Shown here piece by piece: positions 12,101-25,900 of a stretch of DNA of 64,000 nt. A model generated the notes under the pieces. That model ran no database searches. It was not told the origin of the DNA and worked only from the letters and a program-made list of their open reading frames with translations. Position numbers and translations under genes: made by a program. This DNA is from Dromaius novaehollandiae (Eukaryota; Chordata; Aves; Casuariiformes; Dromaiidae), in NCBI RefSeq assembly GCF_036370855.1, contig NC_088103.1, forward strand, positions 6,449,404 through 6,513,403, given 5' to 3'. The first letter of the stretch is position 1. Each line of letters starts with the position of its first letter.

Positions 12101-15100
12101 CCAAGGATTTCACATGAAAGAACAGGCAATTCAGAACGTGCATTAAAGACCCAAACCATCACCCAGCCAGGCTCTGGACCAAGATCCCAATGGCTCAATT
12201 GCATTGTGACCCCCGCCTGCGATGTCTCAACTTGGGTGCCGGGCAGCAGCAAAAAAGGGTACTAGCAAAAAGCTACTAAGCAAATGCAGAATGAGAATTG
12301 GCAAGGCTTTCATTTGCCTGGGAGACTGCTGGCACTGCCTCATCTTTAGGTGGGATCTCAGCAAGACAAATATATCCCTACTGGAGCTAGGACAACAGTC
12401 TACAAGATAAGGGGTATTCTTCCACAAAACGGCAGCAGAAATAGTCAACAATTTCTGTCTAACTGATTTTTCCACAGCTGGTCACCAGGGCAGACAGTAA
12501 ATCCAATCATGGAGGAGTTCAGCTGTGAGGAGTCTTCACTGCTGCAGTTTGCTCTGCTCATAGGAGCGTGTCCTTTTCTCACCTTGAATAGCGATTCAGG
12601 AACAATCAACTTTATAAATCTGTTTAGAGGCAAGGCAAGGGCTGGTATCATTCTGTGATGTGTCATACTGCAGTAAACATTTTTTATTGGGGGTGTTTTT
12701 CTGCCCCAGATCCATTGCCTCTGCCCTGCATGATCTCTTGTCCCCATCACAGACCTTGGCCTGTACTCCTCCCCTTGTCCCCTCCACCATGCTGGAATAA
12801 AGATACCAGTTTCCCAAACTACCCCAAAGGCTCATTTTCACAGCTTCTTTTTCCCCACTGACTGCTGCAATCTGGGAGCTTAGGTGAGGACACTACAAGC
12901 CACAAATGTCATCTTCTAAAAGAAAGTTAACACAGAGAAAGGCACAAGAAAGTCAGGCTGATATCTCTGTCACCAAAGTAGTCACAATCAAAGAAGAGTC
13001 AGAGAGATCTTAAAGAAAGGCCAAGCAAACCCAGCCTTTCTAGGGCCAGCTAGTGTTACAGCCGGGCAAGCATAGGCAGGTCAACCCTTACCACAACATT
13101 TTGAAGTGTCAGTTCATCCTAGTTGTCTTGCAAGGAAATCAGCATTACGAGATAGCAGCCCTCAGTCTCCTAACTCAGAGCGGTTATGGACACAAGCTCT
13201 CTAGCACCAAGCACTTTTTCAGCTAGCCCCAAATAAATACAAAATGAACAACCCCACAGTATTTGCTGGCTTCATCTCTCACCAGTTTTCATCCATCTTC
13301 ACTCTTGTGCAAAGATAGATGACTTAGGATCTGCAATTCACTACTGAATTTTACACCTCACTGTAGTCATACCTTCTCTCCATGTCCTTTTCTAGTGTAG
13401 TTTAAGTACAGGGGTTACCAGGGCGGCTGCCTAGCCATGAAGGACATACATTGCCACCAACTTAGAAAAGGTAAGTGACTACTCCTACAGGAAACCATCT
13501 TAAAGAAGATTTTTAAATTTTTTTTTGTGAGCCTTCAGGTTTGGGGAGGTTTATCTTAAGTTTCTAATTTTTAGAATTATTTTAACAGTCTCCTAGAACA
13601 GCAGTCTTTAACTATAGGAGAAAATGCTTTAACTTAAGAAATTACAACTTCAGTGTTTGTTGGGAAACATATTTTGGGTACTTGCTGAAAAACAGGTGTT
13701 CTTAAACCAAAAGTTTTATCCAAACACCATAACACATGGATTTTCCACTAGATAATTAGTGTCTTCCAAAATGTATATTGCATACAAGGACATACCAGAA
13801 AAGAATGTTTCTTTCTTCCTTAGCTTTGTGTTCTTCCCATATCAAGTCACTAAGAAACAGCCCAAGCCTACACTGCCAGCTGTGTTGCAGGAGTCCATTG
13901 GTAAAGGGACCACAAATGATCTTCCATCCCGTTAACCTCAAACATTGAATGAATCAATGGAACAAAGAGAAGACACAAGCGAAGAGCCATAAGAACAAGC
14001 ACCTCTTCAGCACCTTTAACTCAATGGAGTTGACCAAACAACCACATTTCTTCTGGCAGCTGTCACACTGGAGAAAAGACACCCTGAATGCTTTTTTTTT
14101 TTGTAGTGGCCAAACCCAACAGAATCAACATTATAGCAGGAAATTGTGCAACCGGCTGAAGGCATGTCCTGAGCACACTTCTACTGATTAACTCACCCCA
14201 CATCCAGGTGGAGCGCCAACCAAAATAGCAGCTCAGCAGTCCACACCAGCTCAGTTCTCTAAAGAGAACATGCTGGGGTAGCAGAGGGCTGCTGCAATTA
14301 GAAGTTTTGTCTAGGGTGGCATTTGAGGAGGTACGTGCTCACTCTAGGTATGCTCCAGTGATCTGCTCTTATTCAAGTTCACCTTTAAAAAGGCATTGTA
14401 AGTAAAAAGACTACAATGCACTGAACCAAAGCAAAAACTATGAGGCATGTTCTGCTTGCTGGAAGACTAAGAAAGACTTGATTAAATAGCAGCTTTCCTG
14501 CTCTTTGAGTTGTTTTAGTTAGGCTTCAGTAGAGCACCTTGCCTGGAGTTACACTGCCGAACCAGCCACGTGAGCCCTGTCGTCAGTATAAAACAGGGAG
14601 ATGGAGAAGGAAGTTGTGCGTATTTAAACAAGACAGAGCTCTCTTACCTCTGTTTTGTTGTGCTGACATTACCTCTTCTGCATCCCTAGTCTCCTATCTG
14701 GATTTCAGTAGACACGCATGCAGATATCAGCTCAAACCTCATCCCTTCTCCATCCAAGGCAACGGGAAGTAGCGCAGGCCACAGTGGACTCTTCCATTCT
14801 CCTCGGACACAAAGTTCACCTTCTACCATGCTTTTATGAAGCACCCTGCATCCAAGTGGTCACCCAGACTTGAAGAACCTTTTGGCCTCCAGTGACCTTC
14901 TCTCACCCTGGAGAGCACACACAGCCACCCGATTTGCACGGCAAGTCAGCTGAGGCCCATAGCCCCCCTGTACCCACCCTGAGCTACCCTTTTACTCTGC
15001 TGACAAAGAAAACAGAGTTGTCAGGCACTGATGATACCTGGTGCCACCCAGGTAACCTGGTCAGTCAGACAGAACTGCTTAGGAAGAACTTCAGGAGGTA

Positions 15101-18100
15101 AAGAAAAGCCTCTTTCTCAAAACGGGTTAACAGCCCTTGAAATTTTAGCAGGATCAAACATCTGTTGATGTTCAGGCTACAGCAAACTAAGTGGCCCCGT
15201 TAACCATGGTACAGTTAAAAACAATCTGAAGCTCCCTATTGTCATAAGAGATGGAAATAATTTCTCATTTACTATGAAAGCTGTCTCCTCCTGTTTAGCT
15301 TTCCTATCCAAAGGCTACACGACAGTTTAAGGAATAGGTCACACAAGCCTATGAGGTTAATTTTGTCTTGCCTCATTCAACCGGAAGCCTGCAGTTCAAA
15401 GAGTAACCTCCAGATTTGGATTTTACCTCCAACTTGAGTCCCATGCCAAGAGCCGATTTGCATCAGCAGATGCAACGCCTTCTGCAAAAAACTAGCACAG
15501 TAGACGACTAACTGACCAAGAACTCTTTTGATTTACCACCTCTTTACTGATTTACCAGGGAAGTAGGCCACATGACTGGAGGCACATGGGCACGGGACAG
15601 CTGTCATGTCATGCTGGAGCTAGCTTTCACTACCGATTTGGTAAGCAGAGGTTCCAGAAGCAGAAAGCACACATGCTACCCATGGATGGAAGAAGGGGAG
15701 CGGGAGATCCGCTGCAAGGTAACACACAAGTACCCATCTCACCTGAACTCAGGTCCGAAAGAAGAATGGTGCAGGTGGAAAGCGGTTATGTTCTGATATT
15801 ACTTGTTCAAATGGTAAAAAGACCCTGCAGAGCTTGGCTGTAAACCCAAACGTCTACGCTGGTTGACTAGGCGGACAGCCTGCACAGACTGCAGAGGAAA
15901 GACCTGCCATTCAGTACCACGCAAAGGCCAGTGATAGCCCTGTAATTCAGGAGTACGTGCAAAGAAATGCAAACACCAAAGGCATTTCTGTGAGGCCAAA
16001 CCACAGGAGGATTCTGCATCTGCTTCATGCTTGCGAGGCCCGGAGGCACAAGGCCCCAGGCACTGGGGTCCATCCAGCAGGCCCTGGATCATCAGTGGAC
16101 GGGACGTGCAGACAAACGGACAAATTTCCAACTCACACATGCAGAATGTCACCAGCAACACTCTGCCCAGGAGAGGGGATGTGCAGTTACACACAAACCC
16201 AAACCCCTGCACAAGAAGTGATCTGTGAAAACTACTGAAAATTTATCTAGCAGAAGATGGGAGTCAAAGCACAAAACCTCTGTGGCACCACAAAAACAGG
16301 CCTCAACCAAACCAGCAAATATAAAAACCTCACTCGCATAATGATTAACTTTCCCAATAGGGAAACTAAGGGAAATGCCTCTGCCAACAAGTGAGCCATT
16401 TGCAAGTCCTCATCTGGAAAACCGAACACAATTGTTATAATTTATGTTCAAAAGAACTGAAGTGAAGCAAGAGTCAGTACACAGAAGAATTAATAAATCA
16501 GTCAGGTGAGAAGAGAGACCAAAAGATTGACTTATTAAACCTGGCAAACAAAGACTGAAATGGGATGTAAGTGCTGGCTCCAAACACATCAGGCAGGCAG
16601 GTAAGTATACATTGGAAAACAGAACTGGTACACAAAGGCCAGGTATAAAGTTAGGCTGGAAACCAAAAGACAAAGGTTTATTAAATTGCTTTTTGGCAGA
16701 TATTCCAGGAACTAGTAGCTTAGGGTGTTTTTGTTTTGTTTTAATCAATAGGTGGACATGGTTACGAAAGATATTCTGTAAAATGGTGGCTGCAGAGGAC
16801 ACGTGACAGCCTATGGTATCTCCTGCTCTGCAATGTCATGACAATTGGGCAGCGTCCTCCAGAACAGCATGTTGTCTGAGTAAGAGTATTATATATTTCT
16901 GAAAGTTGAAGAGTGATGCTTCAAAAACACATTAAATAACTACACCTAATTAAAAGCATTGAAACAAGTGAACGCAACAGACTGGTTGGAGAGGATTAAG
17001 AGCCAGGCATTTTGGCTGTGCTTTAGCAGAAGTACCTAGTGTAAGAAGAAACAGGGATTACAGATAGGGCAGCTTGGTTTTAATTTCCAGAAAAATACCA
17101 GAACAATTTATCAAGTTATTTGTAGGCACGAAGAAGCCAATGATGAGATGAGTAACAGCTTGCGTGGACTGCCCGACACGCATCGTGATGCGAACAAGCC
17201 TGTCTTGTACTGTGACAGAAAGGCTCCTAGAAACACGACTGCATTTCCAGTCTCGCAGGTGGAAGGTTCAAATCAAATGAGAGGAGCGGGTCCTTCATCA
17301 AGCTTATAGCTGAGCTGTAGTATAAAAATATATATATAAAAATATCTCTTTACAGTGTTAGACTCATTTGAAAAAACCCTAATGCAGCTTAATCCATATA
17401 TACAATCTTCATCTTCCACTTAGGGAAGCAAACAAAGGAGGGGGGTAGAGGAAAAAGCCCTACTGCCTTTACAAAAACATCCACTATAAATGAGATTTGG
17501 AAGCAGGATCTAGTTTAGACCTGGCATATATTCCACAATTAACCTAAAAAAAAACCCTCTGCAAAAACTTTATCAACATCAGAAACAAAGCAATTTAGAA
17601 AAAAAAGTTTTCTACCTACTAGACCACAAATCCTCATAAGTCAGGCAAAAAACAGCACTCAAAAGCTAAAACTGATACGCAGGAGTCGCTGAGTCTTCCT
17701 GACAAAGCTGAGTTTGAAGACAGCAGCACACTGAAAGGACAAAACGCACACGTGCCCTCTTGGTGCAAGAGGGTCAGATCTCCCCTTCTGCATTACCAGC
17801 GTACAAAGGGGCTCCAGCTAAACAGCACTGCCATCGGACAAACCAAAACCAAACCAAAACAACAACAACAAAAAAGAAAAACAGAGAAGTTTAAAACAAC
17901 GAAACCACTTCTACATCATACATATATACAAACCTTGAGCTCACCATCGCATGGGTGATGAAAGCTCAGCTGGGCTCTAGATGACAAATTCACAGAAGGA
18001 GGAAAGGTGGGGAAAATCTCTCCAGAAATATATTGAACAAGGTTACAAGCTCTCCCCAGCTCACAAGCTCCTGATGTGCCGAGTGCTGGCACCATACTTT

Positions 18101-21100
18101 GGTGGACTTGCCACGGCATATGGTTTGCATGTTTTATACCTCTCGCTCATTATCCGTGACTGATTACCCTTCAAAGGTGATGGAGGGCAAGAGAGACCTT
18201 CACTCTGATCCAGCGAGGTCTGTTCTTGGGACGGCCACGTTTGAAAGGACTCAGAATCGGGAGGAATTGTGCTAATTTAAAGCGCGAGAAAGCAAGGAAT
18301 TCGACAGCTCAACGATAAACCATGGTATCTTAGAGACAGTTCCCTCCTTTTCCCATGTACAGGTATTTTTAACAAAGCAGCATCAATCCTTTTCTGCTTT
18401 AATCTGTCTTGGAGACCAACATATCTGAAAATGAAACAGCCCGTCATCAAAGATGGTGTCAATCTAGTCACAACACACTTCCCAAAGTGCTACATCCTCA
18501 GCACGTGAATATACTGTAGGCAAAGCTTCACTTGTAAGTACAGGTAATTACAGAATTAACAAACTAAAGGTAACTAAGTAATTACTGGATGCTCAGTAAT
18601 GAGGACATATTGCTAAATACCTACAAGAAATGACAGGTTAGAAAGTATTGCATTATGCATGTTTCTAACTCTTTTTTAGAAATCAAAAACTTAAGTCTTA
18701 TTGAGAAATTGATAATGTTCAAGAAAATACTATTGCAATCGATTCTGGATCGCTCAAAAACATGTGTGTACTGTTCATTCTACTTCAAAATGCACATCAT
18801 TTCTGGAGGTTTTGTATACTATTGTTATAGCTGTTAGAAGCTTATCAGACCATGACTACTGTTTTTAAAAAAATCAAGGCTCCTGGAAACACGAATAAAT
18901 TTTCACTCACCTCAAAAAAGTGAAAGTCTTGACCCAATCGAGGTATTTTATATTAATTACCGAGCAATTTGAGAATTTAAAATAATCAGAGACACCAGTG
19001 CAAGTAATGGCAAGCTACTAAATATATTTTGAAGCAGAACACAGCTGTGCTACTAAAGATCATGTCATTATTACTGTACACAAGAGTGAGATGAAGAAAA
19101 TGTGCAATTTCTCACATTTCACAGCACAAAATCCAAAACAAGTTCACAAAATTCATCCCGTTAGGATTGTATTGTCACACATTTGTATCACATACCATGA
19201 TTAGGCAGCTTTATGCTGACCAGCATTATAGCTATGGCACCCACACAGAGGAAAAATGAATTTGCCAGAGAGATCAGTTAAGCTTCAGACATTTAACAAA
19301 ACAAAATACATATCAAATGCATTTAATGCCAGCACCGAAGAACACTGTCAGTATTTTTCAATGAGAGTTTCCAGTTGCAGAAAGATTACGTATGGAGTCT
19401 CCAGTGGATGACTGAGATGAGGCAGTTTGTCCAGAGCCATACGAACAGAGAAAGCATCATTTTCTTTGCAGGACTTTTTCAGGATATGGTAGCTTGCAAT
19501 ACCATGAGATGGGGCCACGTGTCCAAGCACCGCTCACTGAGCTAGTGCCCAACTTTATGGAAGTGTTCCCATCTGTTTTGGTTTTCCTTTCCAGTACATA
19601 CACAAATACATATATATATTTCTTTTTTTTAAACAAGCAAGTAATACTAAAGTCACCTCCCAAGCGGTAAGAATTAGTCACATTATTAATGTAACGCGTG
19701 CCTAGCACATATACATGTGCAAACACTTCTGTTGCTACAACTGTGCAAAGTTTCCACATTCAGCCTCTAATTATGCCAACTGAGTGAATCAGCACATCCT
19801 TTAAATACAGATCAGAAACCAAATAGCACATTTTTCTTAAGTTAATTGATGACAGCCACTGAAGATATATCTGTCGTGCTGGAAATGACTGAACTGTACT
19901 CCAAAGCAAAATATTAAATCATCTCTGAAGAGTCATCCCTGAAGTTCACTGCACAGATTTTATTTATAATACAATCAACCTGGTAACACAGAAGTAAATG
20001 ATGCTTCACTATACAAAAATGAACTATTTGGTTCTTCCAGCTCATCCGGCACATGATCAAAAAAGTAGTTAAGGGCAACGTATGGCCTCCTTCTGTATGG
20101 AGGAATATCTTTTAATAATGATGATGGGTAAAATCATAATCTCACTGATAAACAAAATCTTTCATTCATTTCCAACAGAGTCAGGATTTCATCCCTTATG
20201 TTCAAATCATGATCCTGTGAACACAAGGTGACTCATTCCCAGGGAAAAAATTATTTGTTCAAAGGTGAATTTTCACAACCTTATGTTTGCTATTTACCAA
20301 ACTTAACTGTCTTTAAGCAAAGGCCGATTTCTTCATAACTTGCCTCTACTATTGTCCTACAATAATTTCTGTGACAGATGCTTATTATGGGCTTTATGAT
20401 CATTTGACTTCCTTTCAAGATAGGATCACGCAAAAAAGGACACATGCAAAGCTGATATAAAATAGCAGTAAAAGTCATGTGCTAGTGCTGACAGTTATCC
20501 TGAACATATTTTTTTGCATTTGTTTCAGTATTGATACTCCTCCCTATCCGTTTCATAAGTTTCAGAAAAGACTGGCAGCAATAGTTAACACAGTCAAGCA
20601 TTTCACTAAGGCATTAATGCTAAAATAACCACCAGTTTTGATCTGCCTCCATAGAAGAAACAGATCAAACTCCATCAAGAGAGCTGTCGCAATGATTTCA
20701 TGTCACTATGATATCCTAAAGAAACATTTTTTTTCATTTCTGCTTAACGTCCAGGTATACAGACCCAAAATATTTTTTTATACAAGCAGTGTTAAAGAAA
20801 CAATGAAGTGACGGAAGCCTAAATCCTCAATAAAAATCAATTACAGACTCACAGTTTTATTTCTCAGCTTCAAATTAGTCCAGGTCTGTCTTTCCTTTTT
20901 TGCATGTGCAGCAGTTACGTTGTCAGTCTAACCTGCCTGAAGGTGAGGCTACGAGAACTACTTACCTTGAAGCAAACAAGGGTATAAATGTTTATAGTGC
21001 GTAAGATACACAGTGTAAGTGCTTATACCAGGCTTGGACCCCCTTCCCAATAAATGGAGCAAACCACCCCTCACGTTACAGGGTGAGCTCCAGAGCACTC

Positions 21101-21514
21101 ATGAGAGGGTGCAAGTACACGCTTCGAGAGCTGCCAACACTGTAAACGACACCCTCATTTGCTTTGGGACAATTTTTTTCCATTCCCTTTTGGACAAGGG
21201 AGGATTTTCATTTGACTTACTGTATTTCATACATTTTTGGACAATTATCTTCATTCTTCCCTCTTCTGCTACACTGCAGCTCTCTCTAAAATACTTGCCC
21301 TCTTTTAGTGGCAAAAAAACCTACTTTAAGTGCAGTTGCTTTAAAACACCAGCACTTGTATGCAATACATTTCTTTAAAACCAGCTTTGTTTCAAGAACA
21401 AGCTAGCACGTCAAAAGTCTAAGGCCTATGTAAGTCATACCATGGTCAGTGCCTTAAAGCTAGCAAAAGTCAAGTCTCAGTTGGACAGTTACTACGATCC
21501 GAAACCTACTCCCA

Positions 21515-21620
21515 TTTTGGGTTGGCAATAATCCTGCTCCGAGCAGGAGGCTGGACTAGAGATCTGCAGAGGTCCCTTCCAACCAGTGCTTCTAGGAACA
21601 CTGTCAGCACTTTAGGAGGA
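21515..21620 (+). mobile_element. CR1 LINE 3'-end fragment, sense
   Basis: The stretch contains the typical avian CR1 3' region: an AGCAGGAGGCTGGACTAGAGATCT-like segment and then AGGTCCCTTCCAACC. Recognition is from memory of CR1 consensus features. The fragment is short and 5'-truncated, as most CR1 copies are. It lies beyond the probable MINPP1 proximal polyadenylation site. Confidence 0.75.
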
Positions 21621-21801
21621 CAAAGATATTCAAAGTTACAACACAGCCTGACCGGAATGCCCTGGCCCAAACTATTAACACAAGAAATTGATGGTATCAA
21701 GGGAAAAGACACACCAGATAGCTCAGAGAACCGCAGCATCTCCCAGAGCGCCGTTAAGGAAGAGTAGCTGGGGTTTTTTTGTTGTTTTTGTTTTTGTTTT
21801 T

Positions 21802-21807
21802 TTTAAT
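21802..21807 (-). terminator. MINPP1: Candidate MINPP1 polyadenylation signal ATTAAA
   Basis: The minus strand reads ATTAAA here, about 700 nt after the MINPP1 stop codon. The minus strand beyond it is A-rich (complement of the long T tracts at 21774-21804) rather than the usual GT-rich downstream element, so this is only a candidate. A canonical minus-strand AATAAA lies at 20856-20861 and others lie further on. Confidence 0.25.
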
Positions 21808-22505
21808 TAAAGAGAATTTACTTACCTCAGTGGCTAACTGGCTATGTTGGATGAGTTGATGCCTGTAAGAATTTTAACTCCTTGACCCTTTTCAGGCAGA
21901 TAACGTACACAGAAACATTGCAACTCCTCCTGCTTTAAATGCCTGAGACGAGAGATGTTCATGCAGTACTGTCCATGCAAAAGATGGGTAGCTGCAGGGA
22001 AGGAATATGCACCCTCTCCCTCCTCAACGCTCAGGAAAGGGAACAAAAAATCCAAACTTGTCAGCAGGAACTATCTCATGCCTGACCTAAGAAAAAAAAA
22101 AAAAGCAAGCAAAACAGCCAGCGCAAAGCAACACTGAATCAGTCCAATCGACTCCAGCTCTGATAAAATGCAAGTTGCCTCAGCTCCTAAATCCATCTAC
22201 TACATATTCGTAAGAGGCATGACCTACAAAATTACTTATTCTCACATGTAAACATGCAGGCACGCTTTACCTTGCATCACGTATTTGTTAGAAAGCAAAA
22301 ACCCTGTTACTGCATGTGCTTTTGTAATTCTGCTTAAGTAATACGCAAACATTTCACTTAGCTAACGGAGACAGCCGGATAAGTCACGACCATCAAATCT
22401 GCAAGTTTAGAAAGTCAAGGCAGCAGCAGCAAATCAAAAGTGCTTGTTCACAACATCTTCTGAACAGAACTGAGATCTATTTGCACAAAATCCACTCTAT
22501 TTTCC
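21808..22505 (-). other. MINPP1: Probable MINPP1 3' UTR
   Basis: This sequence directly follows the MINPP1 stop codon on the minus strand, so its start is certain but its end is not. It has no coding signal. A near-consensus splice donor (CTGAG then GTAAGT) lies on the minus strand at about 21826-21820. It could be silent or could mark an intron downstream of the stop. Confidence 0.5.
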
Positions 22506-22905
22506 TCAAAGTTCATCAGTAGCAGTATTATTATTTTTTGGTAATTCACATTCTTCTTTGAAGTGACAGTTTTGAAGGATATCCTTATAATAGTCCTTGA
22601 GGTCTGCATAAATAGAGATGGTCTTATTTGAGTGATGAAACGGCAGCAAGTTTTCATTCAACAGCATCTGCACTTGATACTCTTCTTTAGAGCTGTTCGC
22701 TTGATCACAGTGATAAAGTACAAATACCAGGTTTGCTGCGTAAGGCACAATCCGGCCACTGCGAAATTTCCGATGCATTTGTCTGACGTAGTTGTTTGCC
22801 CTGAGAGGTTCATCATCTTTGAAGAAGCCCATAAGAGCGAGCAGCGGCTGAAGTGTCTCTGCATGTCCAATTTGTACAATCACAGGTGAAGAAATGGGCT
22901 TTGAA
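22506..22905 (-). CDS. MINPP1: MINPP1 coding exon 5 (C-terminal)
   Basis: The acceptor is TTTTTTTCTAG at 22906. The exon opens with the last base of split Ser323 and ends at TGA 22508-22506. It encodes residues 323-455, with [15 protein letters not shown] (the HAE acid motif), the conserved QMHRKFRSG and [15 protein letters not shown] stretches, and the terminal TATDEL. Sequons NSS, NKT and NNT lie in its second half. The open frame runs on upstream through the acceptor to 22997, but that part is intron, not protein. Confidence 0.96.
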
Positions 22906-25900
22906 CTAGAAAAAAAACCAAAACAACAGCAAAGGATCAGGAAGAGCCCATGCTTCAAAACCAGCATACCAACATACTGCACAGCGGTCAGTAGCAAAAG
23001 CTTAAAGAAGTAGATTTTGAACTTATTTTACTCTGGTGCCCTATAAAAGCCTATTTGGGAATTTCAGTATGTAACGGGCTTTTTAAAAGCATCCAAGTTA
23101 AAGAACCTGTAATATATGCTGTAATAAATATAGCTAGATACGAAGGAATATGGCAAACAAAAGCAAAGACCAGATTCATGGTGTGCACCCACATACCCTG
23201 TGCACCTCTCAGACATCCTGTGTGAACCCAATTACTTGTACTAGTCTCAGTTATGGAAAGCGCCAATAAACATGTTAAAATTAATATACTGGCTTGGGAT
23301 TAAACATAACATTTTTAAAAATAGCATTGCCTCCTCCCATCAGCAGGTAAGAGCAGCAAATCCCCAAGCCAGTTGCAAGGCTCTGTTAAAACACAAACCA
23401 AATCAAGCCCTTCATCTTATATGACTGGACTTCTCTTCCACTGCCGGCATCTGGGAAGGCATCAGGACACCCTGCTAACTCATAACTCCCATAACTCAGA
23501 TCCATTGCAAATACATATAGTTATTCTCCCGTCGTGGGCTGTGTTTAGAAAACTCCCTGAGATTTTTGCCAAATACGCACTAGAGGTATAGACTTGCTTC
23601 AGTACAGCGCTATGACTAAAATACAACATAGCTATTCCCAGAATTCAGAGTTGCATTTAATATGAATCATTAGAGTCAATCTTTTTTTTTTTTTTTGGTT
23701 ATTCCCTACCAAAAGCAAAAAGCATCCGAATGACAAAGCATAATGAATGATTAAGGGAGCTCATTCAGGACTCAATCCTCTTCACAAAGAAAAATGACTT
23801 AGTATTAAAACACACTCTTTTTCTCCAGTCTCTCTAAATACATCAAATGACTTAAAAATTTTTTGAGTCATCTTATTAAGTTTCTGCTTAAACTAATCCA
23901 AGGTGTGGTGAAGGGAAGGCCGCAAATTGTCACCTTCTTCGACCTGGGAAGTTTTAAAGTTTTCAGCATTAATTTTACTAAATTGAGGATTAAAAACTTC
24001 TTTCAACTGCTGTAATAAAGGATAGGTGACAATTCAGTTTCAAGATGTAAATTAAGTCTAATCACAAACTTACCGGCACATTAACAAGCTACAGCAAACG
24101 CTGCTACCCTCTGACATAACCACAACCACATGATTACCTGCACAGCAAACAAATTGCTGATTTAACGTGCAAACTGCTTCCCTCCCTGGCACACCATCGC
24201 CAGCGCAGAATTTTAAGGAGAGTTTTTCTTGCCTGTCCCTAGGACCACCAATACTTTGAGCTGTGCATCATGCTAAAACAACAATCATGTTTTGATAAAA
24301 TAATAATTGGAAGTATTTTGATAATAATAAGGTGCATCTGTTTGAAAAGTACATTAGCACTATATTTTTATACCAAAGGCTAGACTGAAACCAGCAATCC
24401 AGCCGGTGGAGAAAACAGCTTTCCCTCCACAAATGATTAGTTCAAGTTATAAATGTGGTGACTCCTGTCAACTTAAGCCAATGATTCGCATCACTAACGC
24501 GGCTTAAAAGCAAGACTATTTTTTTCGGACAATAGGTTACGCATTGGAAGAATGGTTCGACCAAAGGAAACGTAACAGCTGGCTTGCTGCACGAGGAAGC
24601 ACCAGCCAAGAGGAGTATCTATCTGCCCCTTGCTCCAGAGGAGGAGGATGGCTTCCTGGCACCATCTCCAGGCGCCTCTCCCAGGTCACTCCAGGATGTG
24701 TAAATACACATTTAGCTTTCCCGAGAAAAAGGCGACGTTTAGCGACACCCGCGCTCACCAAGGGGCAAGTAAAGTCCACCCACAGATGCGGCACATCTTG
24801 ATTGGTCTGAAAAGGAGGTGTCTCCTCTGCTTGAACCTAAAGCCCGAAACAACTGAAAAATAGTTAACCCAGGGACTTACCTGTACAGAAGAACTTTGTT
24901 CGGATAAACAGTATTTTAGTACAAGCACATGACGGGTACTGTATTACTGGCTCCGTATAGCCACAGTGTTTGTGCAGTTTGAAATACGCCCTGCACAATC
25001 CTGGTCCCTGGGGAGCCTATAGTCTTTTGACTATACTCCTTAGACACATATGTGCATATACACACATACTCCTCCCTGCCCTTAGGCAAAACATCACCTG
25101 CAAAAACAAAACAAAAAAAAACCCAAAACCCACCCCTCAAAACCCCTAGGAACCTGCATCCGTCTCCTGTTCAAAAAAAGCCAAAAGAAGTGTTACAACC
25201 ACCAAAAGGTTCTGTATGGAGGACGTTACACTTTTTTCACCCTATAAATTTGCTGCGCCGAGAGGTTTGCATTCACATCAAATGCACCACACTTTAGCCC
25301 CTCTTCCAGCTCCTCCAAAATCAGAGATTCTGGCTGCATCTCTCCCCTTTTATATATAATCTCCCTGCTCTGATTCCCTCATTTTAAAGTTGCAAAGTTT
25401 CTGGATCCTTTGACTCCTCTTCCTTTCCCCTCCATCCTTTGTTCTCTTCTTATTCTTTTGATTGAATTACTTTCTATCCCCCCCCCCAACCAAGTTTTGG
25501 GAAGTCTTTTTAGGTTTGAGGACACGTTCATATCCCTCCTGTCAATCAACAAATAGGAACAGCAGGGAAAAATAGATGCCTAGAAAAGAAGAGAAGACGA
25601 CAACTAGAATGGGATACTCTTCTGGCCACCTACAGTTTCCAGCTCAGGGATCTCCTAGGTCACACATGGCTTCTTTCTAGAGAGGAACTTTCAATGCATC
25701 TTTCCTCCACAAATTTGCCAAATCTCCCCTTGAATCCATATAAGCTTCTAGTATTCACAACATCCTGCATCAAGGAGTTCCACAGCTTCATACACTGCTT
25801 TCTGGCTAGCTCTTAATTTTTTTGTTTGAAGAGGCCACCTACAATTTGATCTTTTTTACTCATAACTTCAGAGTCATCTTCTCTCCAAGTTGATAAATCC

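Larger units (their letters stand above)
5850..21500. other. Spacer between MINPP1 and PAPSS2, no gene seen
   Basis: This is about 15.6 kb of mixed AT-rich DNA between the minisatellite and the MINPP1 3' side. I found no conserved exon, RNA gene or full transposon in it. The longest frames (15799-16212 minus and 16410-16802 minus) match no family I know and have no visible splice or codon logic. Two small tandem duplications are listed separately. Its left end (5850-6300) is GC-rich and could belong to the distal PAPSS2 promoter. Its right end could include MINPP1 3' UTR if a distal polyadenylation site is used. Confidence 0.6.

Noticed and set aside
15799..16802. Minus-strand frames of 137 and 130 codons in the spacer
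   Set aside because: No recognisable domain, no signal peptide or repeat logic, and no link to flanking exons. A chance origin is most likely.
22906..22997. N-terminal extension of the exon 5 frame of MINPP1
   Set aside because: The frame continues into intron 4, but a good acceptor at 22906 and exact alignment with the family place the exon start at 22905.
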